A DNA stretch of 64,000 nucleotides from an uncultured bacterium (lineage in GTDB: Bacteria; Bacteroidota; Bacteroidia; Bacteroidales; Bacteroidaceae), in the NCBI GenBank assembly GCA_905214625.1, contig CAJMMQ010000013.1, positions 1 through 64,000 of the forward strand, read 5' to 3'. The translations under genes were made by a program, and so were the position numbers. The notes under the pieces are model-generated. The model was not told the origin of the DNA, ran no database searches, and worked only from the letters and a program-made list of their open reading frames with translations. This document shows, in pieces, positions 8,295 through 18,431 of the stretch (its first letter is position 1; every line of letters begins with the position of its first letter).

Positions 8295-8750
8295 TGGCTT
8301 TATATTTTTGTTTAACCCGTTAGTGTTTACTTGCGCGGCACTGCATATTGCCGGTCCGTGCCACAGCGGTCTTTGTAGCGTAGGCTACATCCGCGCCTGT
8401 CAGACAGCTAAATGATGGCACTGGTCAACATTATTCCGCATGTCTGTAAATTTTTGTACAAAAATACCAAAATATGTTTGCATTTGTGCTGCATGGCGCT
8501 ATCAAATGCTTTAAAAAAGTATAACAAAAGCATTACTTGCGCAAAAATCATCACGACACTGCGGCGTTTCAGACTTTTTTGCAGTCATTATAACGGTCAA
8601 AGGCAGTAACCTGAAATGGTGAAAAGGGTATGAAAAGGACAGAAACAGACAAAAACACACATTATTATAATAAAAAACTTGCCGTTACGTTAATTTATAT
8701 GATTACAAACCTTAAAACCAAGCGTCATAACATAAACAAGAAAAACAGAA
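8295..8750. other. Divergent spacer, no gene seen
   Basis: The spacer lies between the phosphoesterase-GDPD gene and the pectinase cluster. A minus-strand TATTTTTG (8459-8466) could be a -7 element for the leftward gene, but no -33 partner was found. I see no clear promoter for the rightward cluster and no coding sequence. Confidence 0.5.
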
Positions 8751-11700
8751 ATGAGAAAACTTTTTTTGTCTGCCATCGTTATGTTGACAACGGCGGCACC
8801 AAATCTTTCTTACGCGAAAGACATTTACGTTTCCACTTCATTCCATGAGCCGGCCGATGAAGGGCTGCGCTTTATATACAGCTACGACGGACTGAGATGG
8901 GACACCATACAGGGCACATTTCTGCGCCCAGAGGTAGGAGTACAGAAGGTGATGCGCGACCCTTCGATAGTGAAAGGACCCGACGGCACGTTCCATCTTG
9001 TGTGGACTTCGAGCTGGAAGGGCGACAAGGGCTTCGGCTATGCGTCATCGAAAGACCTTATACACTGGAGCACGCCAAGGCTTATTAACGTGATGGACGA
9101 CCCCACCACGGTGAACGTATGGGCGCCGGAGCTGTTTTACGACGACGTAAAGAAGCAGTACATGATTGTATGGGCATCGTGCATACCGGGCAAGTTTCCC
9201 GACTATAAGGAAGACCACTACAACAACCACCGTCTGTACTACGTGACAACAAAAGACTTCAAGAAGTTCAGCAAGGCAAAGGTGCTTATCGACCCAGACT
9301 TCAGCTGCATTGACGCCACTCTCGTAAAGAGAGGCAAGGACGACTACGTGATGGTGCTGAAGGACAACTCGAGAGACCAGCGCAATATCAAGGTGGCATT
9401 CGCCAAGTCGCCCTACGGCCCATGGAGCAAGGCATCAGAGCCGTTCACAGAAAGTTTCTGCGAAGGTCCGTCAACGGCAATGGTAAACGGATGGTATTAT
9501 ATATACTACGACTCTTACCGCCACGGCATTTACGGAGCGGCAAGGACAAAGGACTTCAAGAATTTCCAGGACCAGACGGGCGCTGTAAAGTTCCCCGTAG
9601 GACACAAGCACGGAACGGTGTTCATGGCCGACGAGGAGATTGTGAAAAACCTGATAAAGGAGAACCGCGACGCCGTGCATTACACAGGAACAACCGTGGC
9701 AACGCCGGCACGCCATGACGGCGGACTGTCGCCCGTGGTAGGCGTACACAGCATTCAGACCATGAGGGGCGAACAAGGATGGCTCTATAACCACCAGCCT
9801 ATGATGGCATATTGGAAGGGCAAGTTCTACATGCACTACCTGACCGACCCGAGAAGCGAGCATGAGCCGCCCGGAAAGACCATGCTGCAGACTTCTGCAG
9901 ACGGATATAAATGGACCAAGCCCGTTGAGCTGTTCCCTGAATATAACGTGCCCGACGGATATACCAAGCCTACATGGCCGGGCGTTGTAGCAAAAGACCT
10001 GAAGGCAATAATGCACCAGCGCGTGGGCTTCTATGTGTCTAAGAGCAACCGACTCATTGCTATGGGCAACTACGGCGTGGCACTCACTCCGAAAGACGAC
10101 CCCAACGACGGCAACGGCATAGGACGCGTGGTGAGGGAGATTAAGGCCGACGGCACGTTCGGACCTATATACTTTATATATTATAACCACGGCTTTAACG
10201 AGAAGAACACCGACTATCCTTATTACAAGAAGGCAAAGGACAAGGAGTTTGTTAAGGCATGCGACGAGATTCTGGCTAACCCGATGTACAGAATGCAGTG
10301 GGTTGAAGAGGCTGACAGAAACGACGACATACTGCCGCTGAAGACTCCTTACAAGGCGTTCAGCGGATATATACTGCCCGACGGACGCAAGGTGGGACTG
10401 TGGAAGCACGCGCTGACAAGCATAAGCAGCGACGGCGGAAACACATGGCGGCTGCCTGTAAAGAGGGCTCACGGCTTTGTTAACTCTAACGCTAAGATAT
10501 GGGGACAGCGCCTTTCTGACGGCACTTATGCCACAGTGTACAATCCGGCCGAATACCGCTGGCCGCTGGCTATATCACTGAGCAACGACGGACTGGAATA
10601 CACTACGCTCAACCTGGTGAACGGCGAGGTTACGCCAGAACGCCACTGGGGCAACTACAAGAGCTACGGACCGCAATATACACGAGGCATACTTGAAGGC
10701 AACGGAACACCGCCGGACAACAACCTCTGGGTTACTTACAGCAACAACAAGGAGGACATGTGGGTTTCGTGCATCCCTGTTCCCGTAAAGATAAAGGCCA
10801 CCGAACATGCAGAAGGCAGCTTCAGCAAGTATGCCAAGCTGCAGGACATGAAAGACTGGAACATATACTCGCCGCTGTGGGCACCCGTAACGCTCAACGG
10901 CGAATGGCTTACGCTGAGCGACAAAGACCCGTATGACTACGCTAAGGTGGAGAAACTGATTCCGGCAACGAAAGAGCTTACGGTAGACTTCGACGTTAAA
11001 CCGGCGCAGAACAACCACGGACAGCTCAACATAGAGTTCCTTGACGACAAGGGCAACATGTGCTCACGCATAGTGCTCGACTCTGCCGCAACAATGAAGG
11101 TTAAGGGCGGAGCGCGCTACGGCGGCATGCTGAAGCACTATGACGCAGGACAGACATATCATATCACGGCCAAACTGTCGGTAGACGGACACGTGGGAAC
11201 ATACTTCGTGAACGGCAAGAAGGTTACATCTCGTATGTTCGACACGCCCGTTGATGCCATAACACGAATTGTTTTCCGCACAGGCGACCTGTTCACTGAG
11301 CCGAGCATTGAGACTCCTGCCGACCAGTATGTAGACATGCCGCGTGCCGACGAGCAGGACAAGCTGGCATCGTTCTCTATTGCCAACGTTAAGACTGCAT
11401 CGGCAGACGCCGACTCAGCATCAACAGTGCTGAAGTATGACAACTTCGCCCACTATGCCGAATACTTCAACAACATGGAGGACGAGAACATCGTTACGGA
11501 CATACCCAACAGCAAGTCGTCTGAATGGATGAGCAAGAACATACCTCTGTTTGAATGTCCCGACAAAGACATGGAGGAGATTTACTACTTCCGCTGGTGG
11601 TCGCTGCGCAAGCACATCAAGCGCACTCCCGTAGGACTTGGCATGACCGAATTCCTCGTTCAGCGCTCTTATGCCGACAAATACAACCTCATTGCATGCG

Positions 11701-12893
11701 CAATAGGACATCACGTAATGGAGACACGCTGGCTGCGCGACTCGACATATCTGCACCAGATACTGAACACATGGTACCACGGCAACAACGGCAAGGCAAT
11801 GACGAAGATGAACAAGTTCAGCTCATGGAACCCGGCTGCCGTATATGAGGCTTACAAGGTGCTTGGCGACACAGCGTTCGTTATGGCCCTGAAACCGTCG
11901 CTCGAAGAGGAATACGCACGCTGGAAGAGCACCAACCGCCTGAAGAGCGGACTCTACTGGCAGGGCGACGTGCAGGACGGAATGGAAGAAAGCATAAGCG
12001 GCGGACGACGCAAACAGTATGCACGCCCGACAATAAACAGCTATATGTACGGCAACGCCATGGCTCTGGCAGAACTGAACAAGCTGGCCGGCGACACAAA
12101 GAAGGCCAAGGAATACACCCTTGAGGCAGACACGATAAAGAACCTGATACAGACAAAGCTGTGGAGCGGGAAGCAGTCGTTCTTCGAGACCATGAGAGGC
12201 GACACGCTGGCTGCCGTGCGCGAGGCTATAGGATTTATTCCATGGTATTTCAACCTGCCTGACGCAAAGAAGTATGACGAGGCATGGAAGCAGGTGGAAG
12301 ACGAGGAAGGATTCTCGGCTCCCTACGGACTTACAACGGCAGAGAGAAGACATCCTGAGTTCCGCTCTCACGGAGTGGGCAAATGCGAATGGGACGGCGC
12401 TATATGGCCTTTCGCAACAAGTCAGACGCTTACGGCCATGGCAAACTACATAAACACATATCCCGAACCTGTTGTGGGCGACTCTACATTCTTCAAACAG
12501 ATGAAACTGTATGTTGAGAGCCAGCACCACAGAGGACGCCCGTATATCGGCGAATATCTCGACGAGAAAAACGGAGCATGGCTTATGGGCGACCGCGAGC
12601 GCAGCAGATACTACAACCACTCTACATTTGCCGACCTCGTGATTACAGGTATTGCCGGACTAAGGCCGCAGGCCGACGGCAGCATCGTTGTCAATCCGCT
12701 CATACCCGAAGGCACATGGAACTACTTCTGCCTCGACAACATAAGCTATCGCGGCAACAACATAGCCATTGTTTACGACAAGGACGGACAACGCTATCAT
12801 CAGGGCAAGGGCCTCATGCTCTTCGTTAACGGCAAACTGGCCGCCAAAAGAGACGGTCTTGGAAAACTGACATATAAAATACAGGACAAATGA
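8751..12893 (+). CDS. Multimodular glycoside hydrolase, GH143/GH142-like (RG-II chain D type)
   Basis: This 1380-residue exported enzyme has a signal peptide (1-22). The first domain is a five-bladed GH43-like propeller (about 25-310; RDPSIV 69-74, VWAPELFYD 123-131, CIDATLVKR, CEGPSTAM). A second, sialidase-like propeller follows (about 320-690, with Asp-box-like SSDGGNTW and SADGYKW). Next is a beta-sandwich (about 700-910), then an (alpha/alpha)6 barrel (about 925-1360; TEFLVQRSY, WNPAAVYEAY, CEWDGAIWPFATSQTL, GEYLDEKNGAWLMGDRERS). This architecture resembles the B. thetaiotaomicron enzyme that joins a DHA hydrolase (GH143) to a beta-L-arabinofuranosidase (GH142) for RG-II chain D; the family assignment is from memory and context. 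It is the first gene of the cluster, and its stop overlaps the next start by 4 bp (ATGA). Confidence 0.75.
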   Translation: MRKLFLSAIVMLTTAAPNLSYAKDIYVSTSFHEPADEGLRFIYSYDGLRWDTIQGTFLRPEVGVQKVMRDPSIVKGPDGTFHLVWTSSWKGDKGFGYASSKDLIHWSTPRLINVMDDPTTVNVWAPELFYDDVKKQYMIVWASCIPGKFPDYKEDHYNNHRLYYVTTKDFKKFSKAKVLIDPDFSCIDATLVKRGKDDYVMVLKDNSRDQRNIKVAFAKSPYGPWSKASEPFTESFCEGPSTAMVNGWYYIYYDSYRHGIYGAARTKDFKNFQDQTGAVKFPVGHKHGTVFMADEEIVKNLIKENRDAVHYTGTTVATPARHDGGLSPVVGVHSIQTMRGEQGWLYNHQPMMAYWKGKFYMHYLTDPRSEHEPPGKTMLQTSADGYKWTKPVELFPEYNVPDGYTKPTWPGVVAKDLKAIMHQRVGFYVSKSNRLIAMGNYGVALTPKDDPNDGNGIGRVVREIKADGTFGPIYFIYYNHGFNEKNTDYPYYKKAKDKEFVKACDEILANPMYRMQWVEEADRNDDILPLKTPYKAFSGYILPDGRKVGLWKHALTSISSDGGNTWRLPVKRAHGFVNSNAKIWGQRLSDGTYATVYNPAEYRWPLAISLSNDGLEYTTLNLVNGEVTPERHWGNYKSYGPQYTRGILEGNGTPPDNNLWVTYSNNKEDMWVSCIPVPVKIKATEHAEGSFSKYAKLQDMKDWNIYSPLWAPVTLNGEWLTLSDKDPYDYAKVEKLIPATKELTVDFDVKPAQNNHGQLNIEFLDDKGNMCSRIVLDSAATMKVKGGARYGGMLKHYDAGQTYHITAKLSVDGHVGTYFVNGKKVTSRMFDTPVDAITRIVFRTGDLFTEPSIETPADQYVDMPRADEQDKLASFSIANVKTASADADSASTVLKYDNFAHYAEYFNNMEDENIVTDIPNSKSSEWMSKNIPLFECPDKDMEEIYYFRWWSLRKHIKRTPVGLGMTEFLVQRSYADKYNLIACAIGHHVMETRWLRDSTYLHQILNTWYHGNNGKAMTKMNKFSSWNPAAVYEAYKVLGDTAFVMALKPSLEEEYARWKSTNRLKSGLYWQGDVQDGMEESISGGRRKQYARPTINSYMYGNAMALAELNKLAGDTKKAKEYTLEADTIKNLIQTKLWSGKQSFFETMRGDTLAAVREAIGFIPWYFNLPDAKKYDEAWKQVEDEEGFSAPYGLTTAERRHPEFRSHGVGKCEWDGAIWPFATSQTLTAMANYINTYPEPVVGDSTFFKQMKLYVESQHHRGRPYIGEYLDEKNGAWLMGDRERSRYYNHSTFADLVITGIAGLRPQADGSIVVNPLIPEGTWNYFCLDNISYRGNNIAIVYDKDGQRYHQGKGLMLFVNGKLAAKRDGLGKLTYKIQDK

Positions 12894-14182
12894 AACGCAT
12901 AATTCTGCCGGTGATGCTACTCGTTAGCATGGCTGCCGGCGCACAAACATTTGAAAATAAATATACCAGACCTCTGAATGATGTTCTGAAAGATGTGTCG
13001 GCAAGATTTGGAATAAAGCTCAAATATAATGTAGACACAACGGGACTGAAATTAGCGTATGCGGATTTCCGCATACGCCCTTACTCTTTAGAAGAAACCC
13101 TCAACAACATTTTAGCTCCCTTCGACTTCAAGGCCGTTAAACAGAACGACAAGCTGTATAAGATTAAGCCTTACGAATATCCGCGCAGACAGCCCGAAGA
13201 CGGACAGAAGATGATAAGCTGGCTGACATCGCTATACAGCGACAAGACGGCATGGGAGGCACGGCGCGACACGCTGCGCAAGGAAGTGAGAGAGCGCCTC
13301 GGCATAGACAAACTGCTGCCGCTATGCTCTAAGGAGAAGCCGGAATACTCAAAGATAAGGAAGTTTGACGGATATACCGTACAGAACTTCAGACTGAAAA
13401 CGGCTAACGGCCACACCGTATGTGGCTCTATCTACGCCCCAACGAGCAAGGGAAAGCATCCGCTGATAATATGCCCCAACGGACACTTCAGCAACGGACG
13501 CTACGGCGAAGTGCAGCAACAGAGACTGGCAACACTGGCACGCATGGGCGCTATATGTGTTGACTATGACCTGTGGGGATGGGGCGAATCGGCCGACGAG
13601 GTTGGCAGCAAAGCCCATCAGACACCAGAGGCACACGTGATGCAGGCATTAAACGGAATAAGGATACTCGACTGGATGATACAGCGCAAGGACGTAGACA
13701 CCAAGCGCATAGGCGTGAACGGAGGCTCGGGAGGAGGTACACAGACCGTACTGCTGACGGTGCTCGACGACAGATACACGGCTGCCAACCCAGTGGTTAG
13801 CGTATCGTCGTGGTTCGACGGCGGATGTCCGTGTGAGAGCGGCATGCCGATACAGCTGGCAGGAGGAGGCACCTGCAACGCCGAACTGGCTGCAATGTTT
13901 GCCCCGAAGCCGATGATGCTGGTGAGCGACGGCGGCGACTGGACATCGACAACGCCCGAACTGGAATATCCTTATCTGCAGCGCATCTACGGATTCTATG
14001 GAGCCGCCGACAAGGTGAGCAACATCCACCTGCCGAAAGAACGCCACGACTTCGGCGACAACAAGCGCAGCGCTGTTTATAAATTCTTTATTGACACCTT
14101 TAATCTTGACGCCTCAAAGCTCGACGAGAGCAAGGTTACTATTGAAGACGAGAACGCACTAAGATTTACACCCAAGAAATAA
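12890..14182 (+). CDS. Secreted alpha/beta-hydrolase esterase with N-terminal STN-like domain (pectin esterase candidate)
   Basis: This 430-residue protein has a signal peptide (1-18), then a segment of about 75 residues (23-97, RPLNDVLKDVSARFGIKL ... YSLEETLNNILAPFDFK) that resembles the STN domain of secretins and TonB receptors. The rest is an alpha/beta-hydrolase: LIICPNGHFSNGRYGE, DYDLWGWGES, nucleophile elbow GVNGGSGGGTQT, and a late histidine in KERHDFG. Acetylxylan-esterase-like hydrolases of this type occur in pectin clusters; the RG-II locus of B. thetaiotaomicron carries a pectin methylesterase with an N-terminal non-catalytic domain, and this could be its counterpart. It overlaps the previous gene by 4 bp and is followed with no gap by the GH95 gene, so it is co-translated with them. 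Confidence 0.75.
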   Translation: MKRIILPVMLLVSMAAGAQTFENKYTRPLNDVLKDVSARFGIKLKYNVDTTGLKLAYADFRIRPYSLEETLNNILAPFDFKAVKQNDKLYKIKPYEYPRRQPEDGQKMISWLTSLYSDKTAWEARRDTLRKEVRERLGIDKLLPLCSKEKPEYSKIRKFDGYTVQNFRLKTANGHTVCGSIYAPTSKGKHPLIICPNGHFSNGRYGEVQQQRLATLARMGAICVDYDLWGWGESADEVGSKAHQTPEAHVMQALNGIRILDWMIQRKDVDTKRIGVNGGSGGGTQTVLLTVLDDRYTAANPVVSVSSWFDGGCPCESGMPIQLAGGGTCNAELAAMFAPKPMMLVSDGGDWTSTTPELEYPYLQRIYGFYGAADKVSNIHLPKERHDFGDNKRSAVYKFFIDTFNLDASKLDESKVTIEDENALRFTPKK

Positions 14183-16639
14183 ATGAGAAAAACACTACTA
14201 AAGACAACACTGATTGCAGCCTTATGCTGCATGACAGCCGGTGAAGCACTGGCTGAAAACAAGCATGTGCTGTGGTATGACAGGCCGGCCTACACTTGGA
14301 CTGAGGCCCTGCCGATAGGCAACAGCCGGCTGGGGGCAATGATATACGGCACGCCCGGCTCCGAGAGACTACAGCTTAACGAAGAGACTATATGGGCAGG
14401 AAGGCCCAACAACAACGCCAACCCTGAGGCAAAAGAGTATCTGCCGAAGGTGAGGCAGCTTGTATGGGAAGGCAAATACAAGGAGGCGCAAGACCTGGCC
14501 ACGGCTCACGTGCAGGCCAACACAAACAGCGGAATGCCTTATCAGCCGTTTGGCGACCTGTATATCAACTTTCCGGGCAACGGCGAGTACACAAACTACT
14601 ACCGCGAACTGAGCCTTGACTCGGCACGTGCCATAACGAGATATACAAGCAACGGCGTAACTTATCAGAGAGAATACATATCGTCGTTCGACGGGAACGT
14701 AATCGCAATACACCTAACTGCCAGCAAGAAAGGCATGATAACCTGCAATGCGCAGATGACATCGCCGCAGCAGGACGTAACGATAATGTCGGAAGGCAAC
14801 GAGATTGTGCTGAGCGGCGTAAGCGGATGGCACGAGGGACAGAAAGGCAAGGTTACGTTTACGGGCAGGGCTACGGCCACTGTTAAGGGCGGAAGCATGT
14901 GCAGCCGTGACGGCGTACTGCAGATAAACGGTGCCGACGAGGCTACAATCTATCTGACAATAGCAACAAACTTCAACAGCTATAAGGACATCAGCGGAAA
15001 CGACACTCTACGCTCTGAGACAGCACTGAAAGAGGCACTGGCGAAAGACTTCAACACGATGAAGGCAGCACACGTGAAGAAATACAAGGCTTTGTACGAC
15101 CGCGTGAAGCTCGACTTGGGCGAAGACGCTTTTGCATCAACCACTACCGACAAGCGCGTGGAGCTGTTCAAGAAGCAGACCGACCTGCATCTGGTTGAGA
15201 CTTACTTCCAGTTTGGCCGCTATCTGCTTATATGCACATCTCAGCCTGGCACACAGCCGCCCACGCTGCAGGGTATATGGAACGACAAGATGCTGCCGTC
15301 GTGGGACAGCAAATATACATGCAACATCAATCTTGAGATGAACTACTGGCCGGCAGAGTCGACCAACCTGACCGAACTCAACGGTCCGCTGTTCAGTCTT
15401 ATCAAAGACGTTAGCGAGACAGGACACAAGTCGGCCGACATAATGTATGGTGCCGACGGATGGGTGCTGCACCACAACACTGACATCTGGCGCGTAACAG
15501 GAGCGATAGACAAGGCTCCGTCGGGCCTGTGGCCTACAGGCGGCGCATGGATGTGCCAGCATCTGTGGGAGCATTATCTCTACACAGGAGACGTGAGCTT
15601 CCTCGAGAGCGTGTACCCGATAATGGAGAACGCGGCACGCTTCTTCAATCAGATTATGGTGCGCGAGCCGAAGAACAACTGGTGGGTTATCTGCCCCAGT
15701 CTGTCGCCTGAAAATCAGCACCCGTACAAGGCTACAACTGCCGCAGGCGTTACGATGGACAACCAGCTGCTCTACGACCTGTTTAACCACGTTATAGACG
15801 CTGCCGACATATTGGGCAAGACCAAGACGGCTACAATAATCGACAGTCTGAAGCAGAAGCTCACGGAGATGGTGCCGCTGCAGACCGGCCGCTGGGGACA
15901 GTTGCAGGAATGGATGGACGACTGGGATAACCCGGAAGACGTGCACAGACACGTGTCGCATCTGTACGGTCTCTACCCGAGCAACCAGATATCTCCGTTC
16001 CGCACACCCGAACTCACCGCAGCTGCACGCACATCACTCATCCACCGCGGCGACCCGTCTACGGGCTGGAGCATGGGTTGGAAGGTGTGCCTGTGGTCAC
16101 GACTGCTCGACGGCAACCACGCATGGAAGCTCATTGGCGACCAGCTGACGCTGGTGCGCAACGAGAAGAAGAAGGGCGGAACTTATCCTAACCTCTTTGA
16201 CGCACATCCGCCATTTCAGATTGACGGCAACTTTGGCTGCACGGCCGGTATAGCCGAGATGCTTATGCAGAGTCACGACGGCTTTGTCTACCTGCTGCCT
16301 GCCCTGCCCGACGCATGTAAAGAAGGCTCTGTGAGCGGACTGAAGGCGCGCGGAGGATTTGAGGTGAGCATGACATGGAAGGACAACAAAATAACAAAGG
16401 CAACGGTGAAGTCGGAACTTGGCGGCAACCTGCGCATACGTTCGGCCGTGCCCCTGAAGGGCAAGGGCCTGAAGGCTGCAAAAGGCAAGAACAAGAACAG
16501 ACTGTTTGAAACTCCGACAGACATCCGTCAGAAGATAAACTATCCCGAAGCAATAGAGAAAATGCCTGAATCAAAGAAGACATATCTCTATGACATAAAC
16601 ACTAAGAAGGGAGCTGTGTACACATTTGAGGCAGAATAA
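14183..16639 (+). CDS. GH95 family enzyme, probable alpha-L-galactosidase
   Basis: This 818-residue exported GH95 enzyme (signal peptide 1-24) would remove terminal alpha-L-fucose or alpha-L-galactose by inversion. Conserved elements are the N-terminal beta domain ([28 protein letters not shown]), [16 protein letters not shown] with the paired base-assisting N381 and N383, [23 protein letters not shown] with acid E576, and [16 protein letters not shown] with D681. T379 stands where, as I recall, fucosidases of the family have a histidine and characterised alpha-L-galactosidases have threonine. L-galactose caps RG-II chain A, which matches the neighbouring genes. The start ATG follows the preceding stop codon directly. 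Confidence 0.88.
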   Translation: MRKTLLKTTLIAALCCMTAGEALAENKHVLWYDRPAYTWTEALPIGNSRLGAMIYGTPGSERLQLNEETIWAGRPNNNANPEAKEYLPKVRQLVWEGKYKEAQDLATAHVQANTNSGMPYQPFGDLYINFPGNGEYTNYYRELSLDSARAITRYTSNGVTYQREYISSFDGNVIAIHLTASKKGMITCNAQMTSPQQDVTIMSEGNEIVLSGVSGWHEGQKGKVTFTGRATATVKGGSMCSRDGVLQINGADEATIYLTIATNFNSYKDISGNDTLRSETALKEALAKDFNTMKAAHVKKYKALYDRVKLDLGEDAFASTTTDKRVELFKKQTDLHLVETYFQFGRYLLICTSQPGTQPPTLQGIWNDKMLPSWDSKYTCNINLEMNYWPAESTNLTELNGPLFSLIKDVSETGHKSADIMYGADGWVLHHNTDIWRVTGAIDKAPSGLWPTGGAWMCQHLWEHYLYTGDVSFLESVYPIMENAARFFNQIMVREPKNNWWVICPSLSPENQHPYKATTAAGVTMDNQLLYDLFNHVIDAADILGKTKTATIIDSLKQKLTEMVPLQTGRWGQLQEWMDDWDNPEDVHRHVSHLYGLYPSNQISPFRTPELTAAARTSLIHRGDPSTGWSMGWKVCLWSRLLDGNHAWKLIGDQLTLVRNEKKKGGTYPNLFDAHPPFQIDGNFGCTAGIAEMLMQSHDGFVYLLPALPDACKEGSVSGLKARGGFEVSMTWKDNKITKATVKSELGGNLRIRSAVPLKGKGLKAAKGKNKNRLFETPTDIRQKINYPEAIEKMPESKKTYLYDINTKKGAVYTFEAE

Positions 16640-16997
16640 TAATAGTGGCGGAATATGGGAAAAACAGAACAAAACCCATATTTCCGCCACTTAACGTATA
16701 TAAGCCGGACATGAATAAGCAGTGCCCGATAAGGCGCAACGCTGCCGGCTTTGCAACCCGCTGATATTCAAAGGGTTGCAAAAGGCTACCTTTAACATCG
16801 CAAAAGGCGGCCTTTTGGCGTGTAAAAGACCGTGTTTCGCAACGCAATATGCCGTCTTTCACAACGCAACGGAGACAATCCGGAATACCAAGAGGCCAAA
16901 AGCAACTTTACAAAACTAATTGAAAGGTCATTTAAGACCGCATGGATTAACCGAAAAAAAGAATAATATTAACTAACAAAAATCTATAAAAAGTAGT
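16640..16997. other. Spacer splitting the pectinase cluster, with hairpins
   Basis: This 358-bp spacer begins with a hairpin (arms 16644-16659 and 16675-16691, AGTGGCGGA-ATATGGG against CCCATATTTCCGCCACT, one bulge) just after the GH95 stop. A second hairpin lies at 16753-16779 (GCAACCC/GGGTTGC). It then has a run of AAAGGC/GCCTTT-type short repeats (about 16775-16880). No frame is credible. The first hairpin could end or weaken the upstream transcript, but there is no U tract; I saw no consensus promoter before GH140. Confidence 0.6.
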
Positions 16998-18431
16998 ATG
17001 AATAAAAGCAGAATACTATTTATCGCAACCCTGCTGATAAGCACTTTGGCTGTCAACGCAGCAGGCAAAATCTACAAGCCGTGGAGCAACGGACGGCTCG
17101 TAGTGTCTGAGAACAACCGTTACATAGTGCACGAAAACGGAGAGCCGTTTTTCTGGATGGGCAACACGGCATGGCTGCTGCCCGAAAGACTGAACCGCGA
17201 AGAGGCCGAATACTTTCTGGCTAAAGACAGGGAAGCAGGATATAACGTTGAGCAGATACAGGTGCTCAACGCCATCCCAACGTTCAACGTGTACGGCCAT
17301 GCGGCCAACAATGCAGAGTTCGACTTCAGCAAAGTGTCTAAGCCGGGTGTCTACGGCTACTGGGAGCATCTCGACTATATAGTTGACGTGGCTGCCAACA
17401 ACGGCATCTACATCGCCATGGACTGCATCTGGGGCTCTATGATCGACAAGATGGACGTAAAGAAAGCTGCCGCGCTGGGCAAGTTTCTGGGCGAGAGATA
17501 CAAGGACAAGCCTAACATTATATGGATGATTGGCGGCGACATCATGGGCGACAAGAAGCCTGAGGTGTGGGATGCCATGGCAAGAGCCATAAAGAAAGTG
17601 GACAAGAACCACATTATGACCTTCCACCCGAGAGGCCGCACAACGTCGGCATGGTGGTATAACGACCGCGAGTGGATGGACTTCAACATGTTCCAGAGCG
17701 GACACCGCCGTTACGGACAGCGCAAGGGCGACGGCGACTACACCATTAAAGACAATACAGAAGAAGATAACTGGCGCTATGTTGACATGAGCTTTGAGAA
17801 AGAGCCGCTGCGCCCCGTTATCGACGGTGAGCCTTCGTATGAGGACATTCCGCAGGGACTACACGACGTAAACGATCCGCGTTGGCAAGACTACGACGTG
17901 CGCCGCTATGCTTACTGGGCTGTGTTCGGCGGAGCTTTCGGCCATACTTACGGCCACAACTCCGTGATGCAGTTCATACGTCCGGGACTTATGGCCTCGT
18001 TCGGTGCCGAGAAACCATGGTGGGATGCAATGAAAGATCCGGGCTACAACCAGATGAAGTATCTCAAATGGCTCATGCTCAACTTCCCTTTCACTGAGCG
18101 CGTGGCCGACCAGAGCATTATTGCCGGACAGAACGGTGAGCGATACGACCGCGTCATAGCCACACGCGGCAACGACTATCTGCTGGTCTACAACTACAGC
18201 GGCAAGCCTATGAGCATAGACCTTACAAAAATCAGCGGCGCAAAGAAGAACGTGTGGTGGATGAATCCGGCAGACGGCAAGCTGACTTATCTCGGCGAAT
18301 ACGACAGCAAGGTAGTAGAGTTTACCTACGATGCAGCATATCTGCGCGGCAGCGACAGAGTGCTGATAGCCGTTGACTCAAGCAAGAATTACATCGGAAA
18401 AACAGATACGCAAATACCTGAGAAGCAATGA
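16998..18431 (+). CDS. GH140 apiosidase-type glycoside hydrolase
   Basis: This 477-residue exported protein (signal peptide 1-21) has the apiosidase-like (DUF4038) catalytic barrel followed by a small C-terminal beta domain (about 395-470, collagen-binding-like). Typical signatures: GEPFFWMGNTAWLL, EAEYFLAKDREAGYNVEQIQVL, WMIGGDIMG with acid/base candidate D181, and PVIDGEPSYED with nucleophile candidate E278. GH140 enzymes cut the beta-1,2 apiosyl-galacturonate link that anchors RG-II chains A and B to the backbone. Its stop overlaps the start of the GH78 gene by 4 bp (ATGA). Confidence 0.88.
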   Translation: MNKSRILFIATLLISTLAVNAAGKIYKPWSNGRLVVSENNRYIVHENGEPFFWMGNTAWLLPERLNREEAEYFLAKDREAGYNVEQIQVLNAIPTFNVYGHAANNAEFDFSKVSKPGVYGYWEHLDYIVDVAANNGIYIAMDCIWGSMIDKMDVKKAAALGKFLGERYKDKPNIIWMIGGDIMGDKKPEVWDAMARAIKKVDKNHIMTFHPRGRTTSAWWYNDREWMDFNMFQSGHRRYGQRKGDGDYTIKDNTEEDNWRYVDMSFEKEPLRPVIDGEPSYEDIPQGLHDVNDPRWQDYDVRRYAYWAVFGGAFGHTYGHNSVMQFIRPGLMASFGAEKPWWDAMKDPGYNQMKYLKWLMLNFPFTERVADQSIIAGQNGERYDRVIATRGNDYLLVYNYSGKPMSIDLTKISGAKKNVWWMNPADGKLTYLGEYDSKVVEFTYDAAYLRGSDRVLIAVDSSKNYIGKTDTQIPEKQ

